This document shows, piece after piece, positions 61,899-64,000 of a DNA stretch of 64,000 nt (within the stretch, counting starts at the first letter, position 1; every line of letters begins with the position of its first letter). The DNA comes from Inquilinus sp052113205. GTDB taxonomy: Bacteria > Pseudomonadota > Alphaproteobacteria > DSM-16000 > Inquilinaceae. The position numbers and the translations under genes were made by a program. The notes under the pieces were generated by a model. The model was not told where the DNA came from and did not search any database. It saw nothing but the letters and a program-made list of their open reading frames with translations. The stretch is taken from positions 124,001-188,000 of the forward strand of contig NZ_JBFRCU010000001.1 of NCBI RefSeq assembly GCF_052113205.1. The letters run 5' to 3'.

Positions 61899-64000
61899 TC
61901 ACACCCCGATCGCGGCCTTGATCCTGGCGGCGGTCAGCGGCAGGTCGCGCAGCCGCCGGCCGGCGGCGTCGGCGATGCCGTTGGCCAAGGCGGCGCTGGC
62001 GGGGCCCTGGCCGGTCTCGCCGCAGCCCAGGAAGGGCTCGCCCGGCCGGTCGACGATGCGGATCTCGACGCTGTCCGGCACCGCGTCGAAGCGCAGGATC
62101 GGATAGGTCGACCAGTCGACCGAGGTGATCCTGCTCCGGTCGAAGCCGACGCTTTCGTACAGCGTCCAGCTCATCGACTGCAGCACGGCGCCCTCGATCT
62201 GGTTGCGCACCCCGTCGGGATTGACCACCTGGCCGGTGTCGACCGCGGCGACCACCCGCGGCACGCGGACCTCCCCGGTCTCGCGCTCGACCGCGACCTC
62301 GACCGCCACGGCGCAATAGGCGGCCAGGTTCTTGTAGCGGGCGAAGGCGAAGCCGCGGCCATGCCCCGGCGCGGCCGGCTTCCCCTGGCTCCAGCCGAAG
62401 GCCTCGGCCGCGGCGGCGATCACGTCGCGGCCGCGCGGGTCGTCCAGGTGCTGCAGCCGAAACTCGACCGGGTCGGCGCCGGCCGCCAGCGCCAGCTCGT
62501 CCATGAAGCTCTCGATCGCGAACACGTTCATCTGCGCGCCCAGCGAGCGCAGGGCGGAGATGCGCAGCGGCATGTCCGGCAGGAAATGGTGCACCACCCG
62601 GGCGCTGGGCAGGCTGTAGAGCGGGATGGCGTTGCGGTCGCCGCCGCCTTCCGGCTGCCGCAGCGGCTTCGGTGCCGGCAGCGGGAACGGCCTGGCCAGG
62701 TGCCGGGCGGCCAGCAGGCTGCCGGCCGGGCCGGGGCGCATCGAATGGGTGTTGCTCCACACCCCGTAATCCCAGTCGGCGATGCGGCCGCTCTCGTCCA
62801 GCGTCGCCCGGGCCTGGGCCACCATGGCCGGGCCGTAGGGCTCCCAGGCATGCTCCTGCTCGCGCATCCACTGCACCCGCACCGGGCGGCCGGGCAGCGC
62901 AACCGCCAGCAGCGCGGCATCGGCCGCGGCGTCGTCGGCGCCGTTATGGCCATAGCAGCCGGAGCCCTGAACATGGATGCAGCGCACCTGCTCCGGCGGC
63001 CGGCCCAGCATCTCGGCGATCGCCTTGCGGTCGGGATAGACGCCCTGGGTGTGGGTCCACACCGTCAGCAACCCGTCCTGGTCCTGCTGCGCCACGGCGC
63101 AGGACGGGCCGATCGACCCGTGCAGCAGATAGGGCCGCGAATAACGGGCCTCCAGCGTCCGGCCGGCGGGCACCGCGGCGTCGTGCCGGTCGAGGATCGG
63201 AAAATCCTGGGCCGGCAGCGCCAGCAGCGCCTCCGGCAGCCGGTCCTGGTCCGGCAGGGTCGCGTTCTCCTGCCACTGCGCCGCGGCGGCCAGCAGCCGC
63301 ATCGCCTTGACCGCCTGGAACTCCTGCTCCGCCACCACCGCCAGGAAGTCGCCGTCGCGCACCACCTTGACCACCCCGGGCAGGGCCTCGGCCGCGCCGA
63401 TGTCCAGCGCCGTCAGCCGCGCGCCGGCGCTGGGCGGCCGCACGATCCGGCCATGCAGCATGCCGGGCAGGCGCAGGTCCTGCACATAGGCCTCGCCGCC
63501 GGTCACCTTGGCCGGGATGTCGATGCGCGGCAGCGGCTTGCCCATCACCCGGAACGCGGCCGGGTCGGTCAGCGTCGACTCCGGCTGCGCCTCGACATGC
63601 AGCGACAGCCCGGCGGCCAGCGCGCCGTAGGAGCGGCGGTTGCCGTCCGGCGCGACCATGTTGCCGCCGTCGAGCCGCAGCTGGCCGGCCGGCGCACCCA
63701 TCTGCCGCGCCGCCTCGGCCAGCAGGATCTCGCGCACCTGGGCCGCGGCGTTGCGGATCGCGGTGCCGCTGTCCTGCATCGAATGGCTGCCGGCGGTGTA
63801 GCCCTCATTGGCGGTCCGCTCGGTGTCGGCGGTGACGATGGTCGGCGCCTCGAAGGACAGGCCCAGCTCCTCCGCCGCGATCTGCTGCAGCGCGGTGGCG
63901 ATGCCCTGGCCCAGCTCGGCCTTGCCGGTGAAGACGGTGACCGCGCCCTTGGGGTCGACCCGGATCCAGGCATCGAGGAAAGGGGCATCCGCCAGGCTGC
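61899..64000 (-). CDS. Xanthine-dehydrogenase-family molybdopterin subunit, isoquinoline 1-oxidoreductase beta-like (5' end beyond window)
   Basis: About 700 C-terminal residues are visible. They include VTVFTGKAELGQGIATALQQ (near the right edge), GYTAGSHSMQDSGTAIRNAA, GKPLPRIDIPAKVTGGEAYV, SGCYGHNGADDAAADAALLA and PFLGCGETGQGPASAALANG with the catalytic Glu. The arrangement is that of IorB-type aldehyde or N-heterocycle hydroxylases, not the XdhB at 40826. A small [2Fe-2S] subunit usually precedes it and would lie outside the window. No stop interrupts the frame up to base 64000. Confidence 0.85.
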   Translation of the reverse strand, partial: SLADAPFLDAWIRVDPKGAVTVFTGKAELGQGIATALQQIAAEELGLSFEAPTIVTADTERTANEGYTAGSHSMQDSGTAIRNAAAQVREILLAEAARQMGAPAGQLRLDGGNMVAPDGNRRSYGALAAGLSLHVEAQPESTLTDPAAFRVMGKPLPRIDIPAKVTGGEAYVQDLRLPGMLHGRIVRPPSAGARLTALDIGAAEALPGVVKVVRDGDFLAVVAEQEFQAVKAMRLLAAAAQWQENATLPDQDRLPEALLALPAQDFPILDRHDAAVPAGRTLEARYSRPYLLHGSIGPSCAVAQQDQDGLLTVWTHTQGVYPDRKAIAEMLGRPPEQVRCIHVQGSGCYGHNGADDAAADAALLAVALPGRPVRVQWMREQEHAWEPYGPAMVAQARATLDESGRIADWDYGVWSNTHSMRPGPAGSLLAARHLARPFPLPAPKPLRQPEGGGDRNAIPLYSLPSARVVHHFLPDMPLRISALRSLGAQMNVFAIESFMDELALAAGADPVEFRLQHLDDPRGRDVIAAAAEAFGWSQGKPAAPGHGRGFAFARYKNLAAYCAVAVEVAVERETGEVRVPRVVAAVDTGQVVNPDGVRNQIEGAVLQSMSWTLYESVGFDRSRITSVDWSTYPILRFDAVPDSVEIRIVDRPGEPFLGCGETGQGPASAALANGIADAAGRRLRDLPLTAARIKAAIGV

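Noticed and set aside
61899..64000. A second xanthine dehydrogenase large subunit
   Set aside because: Motifs such as ELGQGIATAL and GYTAGSHSMQDSG are those of isoquinoline-oxidoreductase-type subunits. It shares only superfamily features with XdhB at 40826.

Overview
The window is GC-rich, densely packed DNA from an alphaproteobacterium. Codon use, a strong bias to G/C third positions, PuuD-type urate oxidation, BetI-like TetR regulators, many catabolic ABC transporters and abundant palindromic intergenic repeats all fit a soil or plant-associated Rhodospirillales-like organism (Inquilinus/Azospirillum-like). The genus is inference. Three ambiguous bases (1054, 44349, 59563) show this is a draft assembly; two of them fall inside genes. 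No rRNA, tRNA or CRISPR array was seen.

Layout. (1) 1-14185 is an amine-catabolism block. It holds sarcosine-oxidase beta-like, GcvT-like, two tandem COG1233 FAD oxidoreductases, a class III aminotransferase, a BetI-like TetR regulator, an acyl-CoA dehydrogenase and a complete PotFGHI-type transporter. The substrate is not identifiable, but the set suggests uptake, deamination and N-demethylation of an amine. (2) 14186-16324 carries two tandem mini-lipoproteins, a hairpin MITE, and a GFA / AHSA1 / ArsR operon. (3) 16376-20514 is a clearly foreign, lower-GC island of about 4 kb. It is bounded by 77-bp direct repeats (74/77 identical) copied from the 3' end of the neighbouring oxygenase gene. 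It encodes a tight three-gene operon: a HIT-like protein, a four-helix membrane protein, and an 808-aa PEP-synthase-like/MazG-like fusion. This is the best candidate for an undescribed (possibly phage-defence or nucleotide-handling) system. (4) 20422-22206 encodes a single-chain fusion of a BetI-like TetR repressor with a Rieske oxygenase.

(5) 22399-49334 is a nearly complete purine-to-glycerate pathway: 8-oxoguanine deaminase, GlxR, Hyi, Gcl, an IclR regulator, guanine deaminase, PuuD, a LysR regulator, a NifS-like desulfurase, a BMP-type nucleobase/nucleoside ABC transporter, XdhCBA, UraH, PuuE, UraD, an AllC-like amidohydrolase and an M20 hydrolase. No recognisable ureidoglycolate lyase (AllA) is present. 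Purines would be imported, deaminated and oxidised to urate. Urate then goes through hydroxyisourate, OHCU, allantoin and allantoate to ureidoglycolate and glyoxylate, and Gcl/Hyi/GlxR convert glyoxylate to glycerate. A lone Phd/YefM-like antitoxin and a HEAT-like protein sit inside this block at 27.9-28.8 kb.

(6) 49335-64000 is a mixed accessory region: a ParE toxin with an unusually long antitoxin, TerC, AraC, NmrA, a second GFA protein, deoC with a two-domain aldehyde dehydrogenase, an Sfp-type phosphopantetheinyl transferase, VOC, SDR, MsrB, PRC-barrel, small lipoproteins, and a truncated isoquinoline-oxidoreductase-like molybdenum subunit at the right edge.

At least five families of palindromic repeats (called A, B, C, E and F here) and a larger nested element (D) occupy most intergenic gaps. 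Several lie between genes of one operon (potF/potG, gcl/hyi, hyi/glxR, puuD/guaD, xdhA/uraH).
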